A stretch of DNA of 64,000 nt from an uncultured Campylobacter sp. (GCF_963526985.1 NZ_CAURPW010000005.1:1-64000), one strand, 5' to 3'. Shown: positions 51,434 to 60,674, numbered from the stretch's first letter. Numbers and translations are program-made. Notes: generated by a model not told the origin, from the sequence alone.

Positions 51434-51778
51434 CTAAGCCTTCTTTTCGTTAAACATATACGAGATCACGAAAACGATCATACAAACGGGCGCGAACGCA
51501 AATGCGAACGCCACGCTCCAGCCGGCGGCACGCTCGCCCAAAAAATACCCTGCTGCGAGGCATGCCGAAAACCCGCCGTAAAAAGCGCCAAGCGATAAAT
51601 TTTCTACTGAAAAAAGTAACAAACTAAGATTTGGATTTTTTACAAACAGCTTACTTGGCTTAAAGTTTTTATACCTTTTGAACAAATACCAAAGCAGCAC
51701 GCAAGCCAAAATCGCAAATATTGCGACAAAAACGGCGATCCTTAGCGCGCCCTCAAAAGGCAAAACCGCCAAAATCAA
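51434..51778 (-). CDS. Small integral membrane protein, unknown function
   Basis: A 114-residue protein with three predicted membrane helices (about residues 10-33, 50-78 with a polar break, and 84-107) and a lysine-ending tail (FNEKKA). No family was recognised. Its composition is typical of the genome, and it is read in the same direction as the downstream-lying deacetylase and ligase genes but 109 bases from the nearest frame. The start could be either the ATG used here or slightly later. Confidence 0.55.
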   Translation of the reverse strand: MILAVLPFEGALRIAVFVAIFAILACVLLWYLFKRYKNFKPSKLFVKNPNLSLLLFSVENLSLGAFYGGFSACLAAGYFLGERAAGWSVAFAFAFAPVCMIVFVISYMFNEKKA

Positions 51779-51887
51779 AGACGCCGCCCGCTAATCAAGC
51801 AAGAAAACCACCCGCTAAGCGAGCAAATATCTCGCCGTCCTGTGAAATTCTGTGCTCACTATATTTTGCGTACTCCTTGACGTTTTA

Positions 51888-52676
51888 TCATGGCATATCT
51901 GCCAATTCTTTTATCATACTCTCAACACTTTTGTCTATATTGGTTTTAGTAGTGCCGCAGTTATCAAATTCTAAATAGCTAATATTTTGTTTAAGATCTG
52001 ATTTATGATTCTCATACCAACTTAATTCTTTATTTATTTGCTCCATAAATTTTTCGTTATCAAAAAGATAGATATAGGTAAAAGCCAATTTATTTCTATC
52101 TAGAATTATGCCATCTCCATTATATAGATAATACTCATGCTCGCCTACCAATTGAATTATCGGAGTAGTAAATCCCGCGCTATTTTTATCTAAATTTACG
52201 CTTACAGACTCCTGTGTCAAAACAATAGGCTTTAAATTTAGTAATTCAAAATATATATATCTTGATTTATTATAAGAGATATTTCTATCTCGGTTTATTT
52301 CCAATACTTTATCATACGTTATTTTATTGCCATGCCCATAAGCAGTGTAATAATTCAGCATTTTATTATAGATATCTCTACACTTATTGATATTCTTGAA
52401 TTTTTTACAATCATTGTTCCTCACAGTATAAAGAATTATTTTACCTTTTTCTAGAAAATCCAAAATCGCTCTTTTATACAGCTCCTCTTTAGGTAAAATT
52501 CTATCCTCTTTTAGGCAGTATCCTTGCTTGTATTTGTCGTAGTCGGAAAGGGAAACTATCGCAAAGCCTCGTGAAGTGGAGTAATCGGGGATTATACGGA
52601 CAAATGCAGCACAGAGTACCGCCGCCAGAAGCAGCGCCACGGCTAGGATTTTAAATTTAAGTTTGCGAAATTTCAT
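51888..52676 (-). CDS. Membrane-anchored or secreted protein of unknown function, AT-rich
   Basis: A 262-residue protein with a basic N terminus and one hydrophobic segment (about residues 9-28, FKILAVALLLAAVLCAAFVR), so it is anchored or secreted with the bulk outside. No family was recognised. The body is rich in Tyr, Asn and Lys and has Cys at 54, 90, 99 and about 244. Residues 130-134 (D-R-N-I-S) fit the PglB sequon D/E-x-N-x-S/T. Codon use and base composition are clearly more AT-rich than the flanking core genes, suggesting recent acquisition. AAAGGA precedes the ATG. Confidence 0.7.
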   Translation of the reverse strand: MKFRKLKFKILAVALLLAAVLCAAFVRIIPDYSTSRGFAIVSLSDYDKYKQGYCLKEDRILPKEELYKRAILDFLEKGKIILYTVRNNDCKKFKNINKCRDIYNKMLNYYTAYGHGNKITYDKVLEINRDRNISYNKSRYIYFELLNLKPIVLTQESVSVNLDKNSAGFTTPIIQLVGEHEYYLYNGDGIILDRNKLAFTYIYLFDNEKFMEQINKELSWYENHKSDLKQNISYLEFDNCGTTKTNIDKSVESMIKELADMP

Positions 52677-52833
52677 AATGGGTCCTTTAAATGCCGCCGG
52701 CGAAGCAAACGCGCACCACGCCGCCGCGCAAAATTACGCCCGCTACTTCACGCCTTTTAAATTTGAGCCGAATTTACGCAGATCGAACCAGATCCGCCAA
52801 AATGCCGAATTTTACTCAAATTTAGAGCAAATC

Positions 52834-53592
52834 TTACTTTTTTATCTTCGAGTATATCCCGCCTAAAAAATCATTTTGATAGATAAAAAGCTTACGTCTT
52901 AGCCATGCGACGCCTTCTTTGGCGGCAAATCGCTTGATAGCCGATAGGTCGCCGTCGGGTCTATTTATACCTCGCTGCGTCGTGAAAAACGCCTCGTAGC
53001 CCGCCTGCCTAGCTAGACGCATCAAATTTTCGTCGTATTTGCCGCGCGGCCAGCATAAAATTTCATCCTCGATGCCCAAATTTTCGCGCATAAACTCGCG
53101 GCACCGAGCGAAATTTTCCTCAGGCGGGAGCGCGCCGAAATACTCGTCAAAATGCGTATGCGTATGCGAGTGAAAGTCAAAAACGTCCCGCATAGCCGCT
53201 ATCTCGTCAAGGTTTAAAAACACGTCCTGCGGACGCTGGGGCGCTGCTTTTTTGTATTCGGAGTGAGTTAGCTCGGTAAACTCGCCCCGCCGCATGCTAG
53301 CGCGCTCTATCCACTGCGTCACTAAAAATATGCTCGCCCGCAGCCCAAACTCGCGCAAGATAGGGTAGGCGTAGACGTAGTTGTCCTTCCAGCCGTCGTC
53401 AAAGGTAATGAGGACGCTTTTTTTAGGTACGGCCAGTTTGCCCTTTTTATAGGCGATAAATTCGCTCATCGCGAGCGTTTTGTAGCCCGCCTCGGCGAGA
53501 AATCTCATCTGCGAGGCAAAATCCTCCGCGCTAGAAGCGATAAATCCACCCTTTTTTAAAACGTGATGATACATCAAAACACTAACGCTCAA
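52834..53592 (-). CDS. Polysaccharide deacetylase (CE4)
   Basis: A 252-residue NodB-fold deacetylase. Motif 1 TFDDGWKD (about residues 63-70) carries the catalytic base and metal Asp. Motif 2 FHSHTHTH (about 139-146) carries the metal histidines, and CWPRGKYDENL (about 178-188) resembles motif 3. No signal peptide is evident, so it probably acts on a cytoplasmic or membrane-linked glycan precursor rather than cell-wall polymer. It overlaps the O-antigen ligase-like gene by 11 bases, so both likely act on the same LPS or O-chain structure. Confidence 0.88.
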   Translation of the reverse strand: MSVSVLMYHHVLKKGGFIASSAEDFASQMRFLAEAGYKTLAMSEFIAYKKGKLAVPKKSVLITFDDGWKDNYVYAYPILREFGLRASIFLVTQWIERASMRRGEFTELTHSEYKKAAPQRPQDVFLNLDEIAAMRDVFDFHSHTHTHFDEYFGALPPEENFARCREFMRENLGIEDEILCWPRGKYDENLMRLARQAGYEAFFTTQRGINRPDGDLSAIKRFAAKEGVAWLRRKLFIYQNDFLGGIYSKIKK

Positions 53593-54919
53593 CGCTGCCT
53601 CCTTTGTCTTCCGTCCGCGCAGCTAGCAAGACGAAAAATCCAAGCATATAAAACATATAAAGTATGCGTAAATTTATCGCCTCAAACAGCCCGCGCACGC
53701 CGAAATAACACGCTAGCGAGATAAAAATCGCCGCAAAAAGCAGCTCGCGCGAGCGCAAAAAATGCCTAAACGCATACGCCAAAAGCGAGATAAAACCGCC
53801 CAGTAGCAGCGCCGTGCCGACCGCGCCGTAGTAGTAGTAATGCCCGATAAAAAACGGCTCGTCGTTAAACCAGTACCGCTCGCCGCTCGGCCGCGTCTGC
53901 ATCATCGAGATCTGAGCGCCCTTGTCCGCCTCATCTCGCAAAAATGCGTCGTACTGCTCCTTGCCGTATCCAAGCCCCGTTACCGCGCGCGGACTAGTAA
54001 AAAGCAGCGGTAAGCGCTCCTTTAAAATCAAATCGCGCCCCGAACTAAAGCCCGCGCCCGCGATACGCTCTCTCATGCTCTCGTTTTCAAGATTTGCCTC
54101 GCTCACTAGCCCAATCTGGAAAAATTTATACATCGCCGTTGGCGAACTCAAAACCGCCGCCGACGCGCCCGCGACGCAAACGGCAAAAATAACGGCAAAG
54201 AGTTTAAATTTACGTTTCGCCTCGCCGCCAAAAATATACAAACAAAAACCAAACATAATAAAACAAGCCAGCATCGCGCCCCAGCTACCTCTAACGCCGC
54301 TCAAAACGTCAAGCCCTACGGCCGCTAGACAAAGCGCACCGCACGCAACTTGCGCCCAAAGCCGCCTAAAGATAAAAACTCCCGCCAGCGCAAAAGGCAA
54401 AAATCTATCCACATAGTCCGCGTACGCTCGGCGCACGACCCGCGCGTCAAATTCGCCCGCGCTACCAAGCCTCTCAAACTCGCTAAAAAGCGGCGCTGCG
54501 TAATAAACGCTAACGAGCGCAAAAGCGGTTAAAATAGCGTAAAAAAAGGCTCTAGGCTCGGCCTGATCGCCGTTTGCTACGACGTAGACGATGAGCAAAA
54601 AAGCAAATCCGCGCCCAAACTCGCCCGCAGCGTTGCCCAGCGAATCAAACTGCGGCGCGTAGGGAAAGGCGGAGATCAAAAACGCGTAAAAGGTAAATGC
54701 GATAAGACAAAACGCAGGCGCGCGAGAAAGGCTGAAATTTACGCCGACCCTTGCGGCAAATCGCGTCCTATCGGTAAAGTAAAGCCAGATCGCGCAAACA
54801 AGCGCGAGATAAAGCGAGATATTTTTCGCCGCCGTCATACGCGGGATATGCTCGCAAGCGATAAAAACGCAAACGAGGTATAAAGCGGCGTTTTGCAAGC
54901 GGTTTTGTAGCTTCGTCAT
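53582..54919 (-). CDS. O-antigen ligase (WaaL)-like membrane protein
   Basis: A 445-residue polytopic inner-membrane protein with about 10-12 helices and a large periplasmic loop (roughly residues 255-350). The loop includes ATGLGYG-like AVTGLGYGKEQYD and RYWFNDEPFFIGHYYYYGAVG, which fits the conserved Arg/His active-site loop of WaaL/Wzy_C proteins. It would join an undecaprenyl-linked polymer to lipid A-core, or act on a protein. The ATG at 54919 is chosen: it follows AAGGGAGA, while the upstream ATG at 54946 falls inside a TATAAT box. Confidence 0.82.
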   Translation of the reverse strand: MTKLQNRLQNAALYLVCVFIACEHIPRMTAAKNISLYLALVCAIWLYFTDRTRFAARVGVNFSLSRAPAFCLIAFTFYAFLISAFPYAPQFDSLGNAAGEFGRGFAFLLIVYVVANGDQAEPRAFFYAILTAFALVSVYYAAPLFSEFERLGSAGEFDARVVRRAYADYVDRFLPFALAGVFIFRRLWAQVACGALCLAAVGLDVLSGVRGSWGAMLACFIMFGFCLYIFGGEAKRKFKLFAVIFAVCVAGASAAVLSSPTAMYKFFQIGLVSEANLENESMRERIAGAGFSSGRDLILKERLPLLFTSPRAVTGLGYGKEQYDAFLRDEADKGAQISMMQTRPSGERYWFNDEPFFIGHYYYYGAVGTALLLGGFISLLAYAFRHFLRSRELLFAAIFISLACYFGVRGLFEAINLRILYMFYMLGFFVLLAARTEDKGGSVER

Positions 54920-54944
54920 TTTCTCCCTTAAATTTAAAGCGCCC

Positions 54945-54950
54945 ATTATA
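54945..54950 (-). promoter_or_regulatory. -10 box of the O-antigen ligase-deacetylase unit
   Basis: TATAAT on the minus strand, 25 bases upstream of the ATG at 54919. Its presence argues against the longer reading that would start at 54946. Confidence 0.6.
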
Positions 54951-55082
54951 ACGATAAAATCATTAAAATCCAGTAAGCGATTTTTAGTCGAATTTTAGCC
55001 CACGCGCTCTCAAAAAAGTCCGTAAATTTATAAATTTATGCTAAATTCATGCTAAATTTTATAAACAATAAAGGCCTAAATT

Positions 55083-56372
55083 TTGATATATTTTTTCATA
55101 TATTTGCTGCTTTATCCGTATCTTTTTGCGATGAAAAAGCTAAAATTTAAAGGCGAAAAAGGCAGAATTTTACTCATACAAACCGCCAAAATCGGCGACT
55201 ACGCAAACTCGACCGTGATCTTTGACAGGCTTGGCAAATTTGACGTGCTAATCGACGAGATAAACCTAGCCTTCGCAAAACGCGACAGCCGAATAGAAAA
55301 AATATTTACGATAAACGATGTAAAACGCAAAAAAGCCTCCAAACTAGGGCTCGCGCTCGAGCTTTTTTCGCGCAACTACGAGAGCGTCTACGTGCTGATG
55401 CCAAACGGCCTAAATCTCTTTTTAGCGCGCTGCACGCTAGCTAAAAATATCGTCGTCGTGCATCACTACGCGGCATCTAGCGACTTTGCCCTGCTGGCGC
55501 TCGGTATGAAAAAAGTACCGCACACTCTGCAAGACCTCACGCTGCTAACCTACCTAAAAACGCTGGGCGAGAGCTCGCTAAAATATGAAAAATGCTTGCA
55601 AAAACCGCTCTTTATCCCGCAAGAAAATCTAATAAAAAGCGGCAAATTTAAGATCGGCGTGAGCCTAAGCGCAGGCAATAAAATGAAAACTCCGCCAAAA
55701 CATACTTGGGAAAAAATCTTTGAAATTTTCGCCAAATTTGACTGCGAGGTTTACATTTTCGGCGTCGGCGAAGAGGCTGCGCTGCTAAAAAACCTGCTCG
55801 CAGAAAATGCGGACGAAAAACGGGCAGAGAATTTAAACAAGCCAGAAATTTGCGCGGATTTAGCCGGTAGCGATACGAGCGAAATTTGCGGCGATCTTAA
55901 AAATGCAAACGAAGAGCAACCAAAAGCTCAAATTTGCAGCGAAAGCAGTACTGGCGGCGAGCCAAATTTTAGCTCGCAAATTTGCGATATCTACGTGAAA
56001 AGATTCGGCCAAAACGAGCTAAAGATCATCTCTTTGATTGATAAAATCAAGCTTGAGGAGCTGCCGTTTTATCTCTCGCGGATGCAGCTTTACGCGAGCT
56101 CAGACACGGGCAACTACTACGTCGCAGATAGCGTGCGCACGCCCACGATCTGCCTGATGGGGCCTTGTTTTGCCAGCGAGCAAAGGGGCGTCGCCGACTC
56201 GCTCGTGATAAACTCGCATTTACCGCCCGTTAGCTCCGTATTTAAAACCGTGAGGGATATCGACGCAAGCGCGTTTTTCGAGCTTAGCGAGCAAAACCTC
56301 GCGGACATCGAGGCCTTCGTCAAAGTTCGCTATATATCTTATCTATCCCGCGAAGATAATTTTCTATGCTAA
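55083..56372 (+). CDS. GT9-family glycosyltransferase with a repetitive hydrophilic insertion
   Basis: A 429-residue heptosyltransferase-family protein beginning with a hydrophobic segment (MIYFFIYLLLYPYLFAM), unusual for this soluble family. The GT9 core starts at about residue 28 (GRILLIQTAKIGDYANSTVIF), and the donor motif is LYASSDTGNYYVADSVRTPTICLMGPC (about 338-364). Residues about 240-305 form a Glu/Asn/Cys-rich insertion with four E/Q-I-C motifs, each encoded by AAATTTGC. TTG 55083 is the start, supported by AAAGG upstream; an ATG at 55131 would remove the hydrophobic segment. Acceptor and sugar are unknown. Confidence 0.8.
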   Translation: MIYFFIYLLLYPYLFAMKKLKFKGEKGRILLIQTAKIGDYANSTVIFDRLGKFDVLIDEINLAFAKRDSRIEKIFTINDVKRKKASKLGLALELFSRNYESVYVLMPNGLNLFLARCTLAKNIVVVHHYAASSDFALLALGMKKVPHTLQDLTLLTYLKTLGESSLKYEKCLQKPLFIPQENLIKSGKFKIGVSLSAGNKMKTPPKHTWEKIFEIFAKFDCEVYIFGVGEEAALLKNLLAENADEKRAENLNKPEICADLAGSDTSEICGDLKNANEEQPKAQICSESSTGGEPNFSSQICDIYVKRFGQNELKIISLIDKIKLEELPFYLSRMQLYASSDTGNYYVADSVRTPTICLMGPCFASEQRGVADSLVINSHLPPVSSVFKTVRDIDASAFFELSEQNLADIEAFVKVRYISYLSREDNFLC

Positions 56373-57507
56373 AGGCCTTTATAACGGCATCGTCGGGGCT
56401 TTTTGAGGCCGGCTTACGCAAGCTCTCAAAACAAGCTAAAAGCGCATCCGAGCTTCTTTGAACTATAAAAAAATCTTGCTTTTTCGAGGAGATTTCATAA
56501 ATCTCCCTTATGACGGCGATATCAGAGTACACGACGCCAAGCCCGCAGCCAAGCGCCTCGATGACGACTCTAGGCAGCCCCTCGTCGCTGGAAAATCCAA
56601 GCACGTAGTCGCACGCGGCATAAATCTCGTCCATCTTGGAAACAAAGCCCAGATACTCGGCCTTGTTTGATTTTATCAGCGCGTCAAATTTGGCTTTAGC
56701 GCCCGCTTTTAGCTCGCCCCCGCCGGCAAAATAGACCTTTACATCGCTTCTTTTTAGCCCCGCAAGCGCGTCAAAAACAAGCTCGTGACCTTTAAGCGTC
56801 AAAAAATTTGCGGGCATTACGATATTTATTTTTTCGGCGTCAAATTTGGCCTTTAGAGCGGTGCTTTTATCGTCGCCGCTATCTTTTAAATTTGTCTGCG
56901 AGGAGCTCAAATTTTCGCTCGCTTCAGACTTTTCCCGCCTTAAAACAGGCGCCTCCATGGGATTATAAACCACGTTTTTAGGCATTTTTATCTGGGCGGC
57001 GTAAAATTCGTAAGTCGCGTTTGAAACGCAAACGGGCGTAAATTTTAGCCGCTTTAAAATCTCAAGTTTAAAGGGCTCGATAGCCGAGTTTTTGCGCAGA
57101 TGCTGCACTACCGCGATATTTAGGGCGTTTGCGGCGGCGATGTAGGCGAGATTGGTTGAAAAGTGATTATTTAGATGAAGGATATCGGGCCGCACCTGCC
57201 CAAGCAGGCAAAGTGCGTAGTCGTAGTCTTTTTTGTAGAGGTATTTTGCTAAAATTTGACCGCCCAGAGCGCGTAAAAGCTCTTTTTTTAGCTTTGATGG
57301 CTGCTTTTTGGGCTCAAAATTTATAAATTTAGCCCCGGCTTCTTCGATGATTTTCGAGATTTTGCGTCCGCCCGCCTCGTAATCGGTCTCAAAAAACGCG
57401 CAAAGCTCGTATTTTTGCTGCGCGGCAAGCCCACGCAAAAGATACAAAAAACTCTTCGTCCCGCCGCCGTATTCGCGCCCCGTATCGACGAACAAAATCT
57501 TTTTCAA
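56320..57507 (-). CDS. GT4 glycosyltransferase
   Basis: A 395-residue GT-B enzyme. It starts KKILFVDTGREYGGGTKSFLYLLRGL, a GGG-containing acceptor-side loop typical of GT4, and has the E-x7-E donor site in FSSDEGLPRVVIEALGCG (about residues 320-337). The frame runs up to 57591, but TTG at 57507 is preferred: AAAGGAAATAA lies just upstream and it overlaps the preceding stop as TTGA. Its 3' end overlaps the convergent GT9 gene by 53 bases. A short polar run (SEASENLSSSQTNLKDSGDDKS, shown only in part here as SEASENLSSSQTN) looks like another small insertion. Sugar specificity unknown. Confidence 0.85.
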   Translation of the reverse strand: MKKILFVDTGREYGGGTKSFLYLLRGLAAQQKYELCAFFETDYEAGGRKISKIIEEAGAKFINFEPKKQPSKLKKELLRALGGQILAKYLYKKDYDYALCLLGQVRPDILHLNNHFSTNLAYIAAANALNIAVVQHLRKNSAIEPFKLEILKRLKFTPVCVSNATYEFYAAQIKMPKNVVYNPMEAPVLRREKSEASENLSSSQTNLKDSGDDKSTALKAKFDAEKINIVMPANFLTLKGHELVFDALAGLKRSDVKVYFAGGGELKAGAKAKFDALIKSNKAEYLGFVSKMDEIYAACDYVLGFSSDEGLPRVVIEALGCGLGVVYSDIAVIREIYEISSKKQDFFIVQRSSDALLACFESLRKPASKSPDDAVIKAFSIENYLRGIDKIYSEL

Positions 57508-58577
57508 ATTATTTCCTTTAGCATCTCCCAGACCTCGCGTGCCTCGATTTGCAGCATGCACTCCTGAAATTTGCAGTTTTTGCCGACGCAAGGCGAACAG
57601 GTGCGCGGCTTTTTGATAAATTTATGGATATTTTCGTCAAAATCGGGATTTGAGTTTACCGGCGAAGCGACGGCAAAAAGCCCGATCGTAGGCGTTTTTA
57701 GCGCGGCTGCGACGTGCAGCGGGCCGGTGTCGGGCGTGATGAGCACATCAAGCCTAGCTATCAGCGCAGCGGCCTCTCGCAGGCTAAATTTGCCCGCCGC
57801 ATCTATCACGCGGGAGCTTCTTAGCTCCTCGTCTAACTGCGCGGTCATCGCTCGCTCGGCTGGACTGCCCGTCAGCACGATAACGGCGTCCGTGCGCTCT
57901 AAAATAATCTCCGCCAGCTGCCGCCAACGCTGCAAAAACCACTGCCTAGAAACCGTGCTAGCCCCCATCTGAAAGCCGATAAATTTGCGCGCGCCGCAGC
58001 TTTTTAGCATCTCATCGGCGCGGGTAAAGTCCTCGTCTCGCAAATATAAATTTAGTCTCGTGTCGCGACTTTTTATACCTACGAATTTAAGCTGCTCGAG
58101 GCGGTTTAGCACGACGTATCGCTCATCTCCGTAAGGCTCTGGTGCATTTGAGTGAAAGGGGCTAAATTTACTGCCGGCATTTGGCAGCTTAAAGACGTAT
58201 TTTGCGCCGCTTAAAACGGCTAACGGAGTGGCCTCCGGTTCGTTTGAGTGCAGGATAAAGATGGCGTCGGGCTTTATCTTTTTTAGCTGCGATAAAGCGC
58301 GCAAAAAGCCGCCTTTTTTGCCGCCATAAAGCAAAATTTCATCGATATTCGGATCGGTTTTAAAAAGCGGCGCGATAGATGGATTTAGTAGAGCGACGGT
58401 GCGCACGTGTGGGAAATTTTGGCGGAAAATGCGAAAAACGGGCGTATTAAAAATCGTATCTCCAAGCGCGGTGTTGCTAAAAAAGCAGACCGTTTGCACG
58501 GGCTCCTCCACGAGCTGCGTTTTGTGCACGCTTTTAAAGCGCAAAATAAGCCGCGCCGCGCTCTCAAAGAGCTTCAT
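57504..58577 (-). CDS. GT9 heptosyltransferase-family protein
   Basis: A 357-residue GT9 protein with VCFFSNTALGDTIFNTPVFRIFRQ near the N terminus, the donor motif LITPDTGPLHVAAALKTPTIGLFAVAS, and a C-terminal Cys cluster (RTCSPCVGKNCKFQECML) like that of WaaF-type enzymes. It overlaps the GT4 genes on both sides, forming a minus-strand subcluster of four transferases (60545 to 56320). Probably adds heptose or a related sugar to the core. Confidence 0.87.
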   Translation of the reverse strand: MKLFESAARLILRFKSVHKTQLVEEPVQTVCFFSNTALGDTIFNTPVFRIFRQNFPHVRTVALLNPSIAPLFKTDPNIDEILLYGGKKGGFLRALSQLKKIKPDAIFILHSNEPEATPLAVLSGAKYVFKLPNAGSKFSPFHSNAPEPYGDERYVVLNRLEQLKFVGIKSRDTRLNLYLRDEDFTRADEMLKSCGARKFIGFQMGASTVSRQWFLQRWRQLAEIILERTDAVIVLTGSPAERAMTAQLDEELRSSRVIDAAGKFSLREAAALIARLDVLITPDTGPLHVAAALKTPTIGLFAVASPVNSNPDFDENIHKFIKKPRTCSPCVGKNCKFQECMLQIEAREVWEMLKEII

Positions 58578-59616
58578 ACATCGCTTCCGTCTGCGCGACC
58601 ATCGTCTCTATCGAGAAATTTCGCACGATAAATTCCCTCGCGTTCGCGCTAAATTTCGCCCGAAGCGCCGCGTCTTCTATCAGCGTTTTTAAGGCCGCTT
58701 TGAGCGATTCTTTATCGCCGTTTTTAAACAAAAGTCCAGTTTCGCCGCTACTTATCGCCTCGCCGATGCCGCCCGCGTCGCTACCGATACAAGGCACCCC
58801 GCACGACTGCGCCTCCAGTAGCGCCGTGCCTAGCGCCTCCATCTTTGAGGGCAGCACGAAAACGTCAAAACTACCCAAAAACTCGCTCACGTCGGTGCGA
58901 GAGCCTAGCATGTAGATGTTTGGCGTTTTTATTTTTTTTAGATTTTCCTCCTGCGGACCGTCGCCGACCACGACTAAAGCGGAGTTTGGTAGATTTAGCT
59001 CGCTAAAAGCTTCAAATAATAGCTGATGATTTTTCGCCGCGCGTAAGACCGCCACGATACCCACTACGACGCACTCCGAGCTCAAATTTAGTTCCGCTTT
59101 TATGTTTTTCGTAAAATTTGGATTAAACCGCGCCGTATCCACGCCGGTACAGATAACGTCTATCAAATTTCCCCGTACGCCCTGCGAGACGAGCTGGGCT
59201 TTTACGGCGTTTGAGACGGCTACGATTTTATCGTTTACGTTGTAGCTAAACGCCGATCTGATCGGCGTTTGCAGGTGTCTAGTTCGCACGACTTTAGCGC
59301 CCGTTAGCTTTGCTACGATCGCGCCGATGTTGCCGTCCTTGCCCGAGTGCGTTGCGATGATCGAGATGCCTTTTTCGCGCACGAAACGGCAAATTTTAAA
59401 AATTTCGAAAATATTATAGACCTTGCTTAGGTTAAATTTGGCAAACTCGCAATCAATAGGCTTTTCAAAGCTTTTTGAGCCGGGATTTAGCGCGTAAAAT
59501 ACCTTAAATTTATCTTTATTTAGCCCGTTTATGACGCGCTGCGTGCGGTGCTCCTGACCGCCAAAGCCTAGCGAGCTTTCAAGCTCTAGGATGTTGATTT
59601 TGTCTGTTTTTTTCAT
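58564..59616 (-). CDS. GT4 glycosyltransferase
   Basis: A 350-residue GT-B enzyme with ILELESSLGFGGQEHRTQRVINGL (residues 9-32), a pattern found in LPS-core GT4 transferases. The donor-side motif is LPSKMEALGTALLEAQSCGVPCIGSDAGG (about residues 254-282). It overlaps the upstream gene as ATGA and the downstream GT9 by 14 bases. Sugar and acceptor unknown. Confidence 0.87.
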   Translation of the reverse strand: MKKTDKINILELESSLGFGGQEHRTQRVINGLNKDKFKVFYALNPGSKSFEKPIDCEFAKFNLSKVYNIFEIFKICRFVREKGISIIATHSGKDGNIGAIVAKLTGAKVVRTRHLQTPIRSAFSYNVNDKIVAVSNAVKAQLVSQGVRGNLIDVICTGVDTARFNPNFTKNIKAELNLSSECVVVGIVAVLRAAKNHQLLFEAFSELNLPNSALVVVGDGPQEENLKKIKTPNIYMLGSRTDVSEFLGSFDVFVLPSKMEALGTALLEAQSCGVPCIGSDAGGIGEAISSGETGLLFKNGDKESLKAALKTLIEDAALRAKFSANAREFIVRNFSIETMVAQTEAMYEAL

Positions 59617-60545
59617 ATATTTTTGACCGCCTCATAGATTTCCTCGTCCGCGACGTCTTGCGCCCTTTTACTCGCGCTTTGTAGCACGGTACACTTCGCG
59701 CCGCCGTAAATCGGAGCCCAGCGAGCGGCGTCCGTTTTGCCAAGCACCAGAACCGTTTTTACGCCAAGCGCCGGAGCTAGGTGCGCTACGCCGCCGTCAA
59801 GCGTGAGGACAAATTTAGCCGCCCGGATGTAGCCTGCAAGTTCATCTAGGCTCGCAGTTGAGGCAAACTCCACGCCCGCATCTTGCGCTACTTTTTCGCC
59901 CAGTTTCGCATCCTCGGCGCTAACGGCTACGCGTCCGAAATTTTGCTTTAAAAATCCCAAAATCCGCAAAATTTTAGCCTCGTCAATACGGTTTTGCTCC
60001 ACCCTTGATGAGACGTGAAAAAATACGAAATCCTTAAATTTCTCGCTTTTAAAGCTCGGTACGTAAAGCGTCTTTTCTCCGTCAAATTTCGCTCCTAGCG
60101 GCGCTACTAGCTCGCAGCAAAGCAGCACCTCGTGAGGAGGCGGATTAAAGCTTAGTTTATGCGTTATTAGTGGCCCGCCCTCGTTTTGCTTTGCCGCTCC
60201 TATCGTCGTTTTAGCTGCGGCGGCTCTAGCAAATATCGCGGCAGAGGGCGAATAAGCGCTTCTAAAAATCACCGTCGCATCGTATTTTTCGCGGCGAATT
60301 TGAAGCAAAATTTTACATTTTCCCCAAAACGCCCGCAGCTTCGCCGCCGCTCCTTTTACGTGCTTTGGTTTGGTGTAGATATATATTTTGTTTAAAAATG
60401 GATTGCCGCGAACGACGCATGCGTTTAGGCTATTTACCGCGATATCTATCTGCGCGCGCGGATGAGCCTTTCGCAGCGCCTCTATCGAGGGCGTCGTGCA
60501 GATGAGATCGCCGATATTATCGTTTCTAACGAGCAAAATTTTCAC
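59613..60545 (-). CDS. GT9 heptosyltransferase-family protein
   Basis: A 310-residue GT9 protein starting VKILLVRNDNIGDLICTTPSIEALRKAHPRAQIDIAV. The donor site is FVLTLDGGVAHLAPALGVKTVLVLGKTDAARWAP near the C terminus. GTG at 60545 is preferred over the frame's upstream ATG (60620), since AAGGA precedes it and the family begins here. It heads the four-gene minus-strand transferase subcluster, divergent from the following GT4 gene. Confidence 0.87.
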   Translation of the reverse strand: MKILLVRNDNIGDLICTTPSIEALRKAHPRAQIDIAVNSLNACVVRGNPFLNKIYIYTKPKHVKGAAAKLRAFWGKCKILLQIRREKYDATVIFRSAYSPSAAIFARAAAAKTTIGAAKQNEGGPLITHKLSFNPPPHEVLLCCELVAPLGAKFDGEKTLYVPSFKSEKFKDFVFFHVSSRVEQNRIDEAKILRILGFLKQNFGRVAVSAEDAKLGEKVAQDAGVEFASTASLDELAGYIRAAKFVLTLDGGVAHLAPALGVKTVLVLGKTDAARWAPIYGGAKCTVLQSASKRAQDVADEEIYEAVKNI

Positions 60546-60674
60546 GATTTTCCTTTTTTGCGCGATTATACCTATTTTACGCTTATACTTATTTACGCCC
60601 TCATCCCTCGCGCCGGACATAACCTAAAATTCATCAAAAAACTTATAAAATAGCGCTAAATTTTAAAGGCGAAC

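Noticed and set aside
52663..52866. 67-codon plus-strand frame between the unknown AT-rich gene and the deacetylase
   Set aside because: It overlaps the starts/ends of opposite-strand genes and has no family resemblance or ribosome-binding site.
56320..56372. Frameshift or fusion at the overlapping 3' ends of the GT9 and GT4 genes
   Set aside because: The genes converge with a 53-base overlap; both reading frames and C termini look complete, so this is compact packing, not damage.
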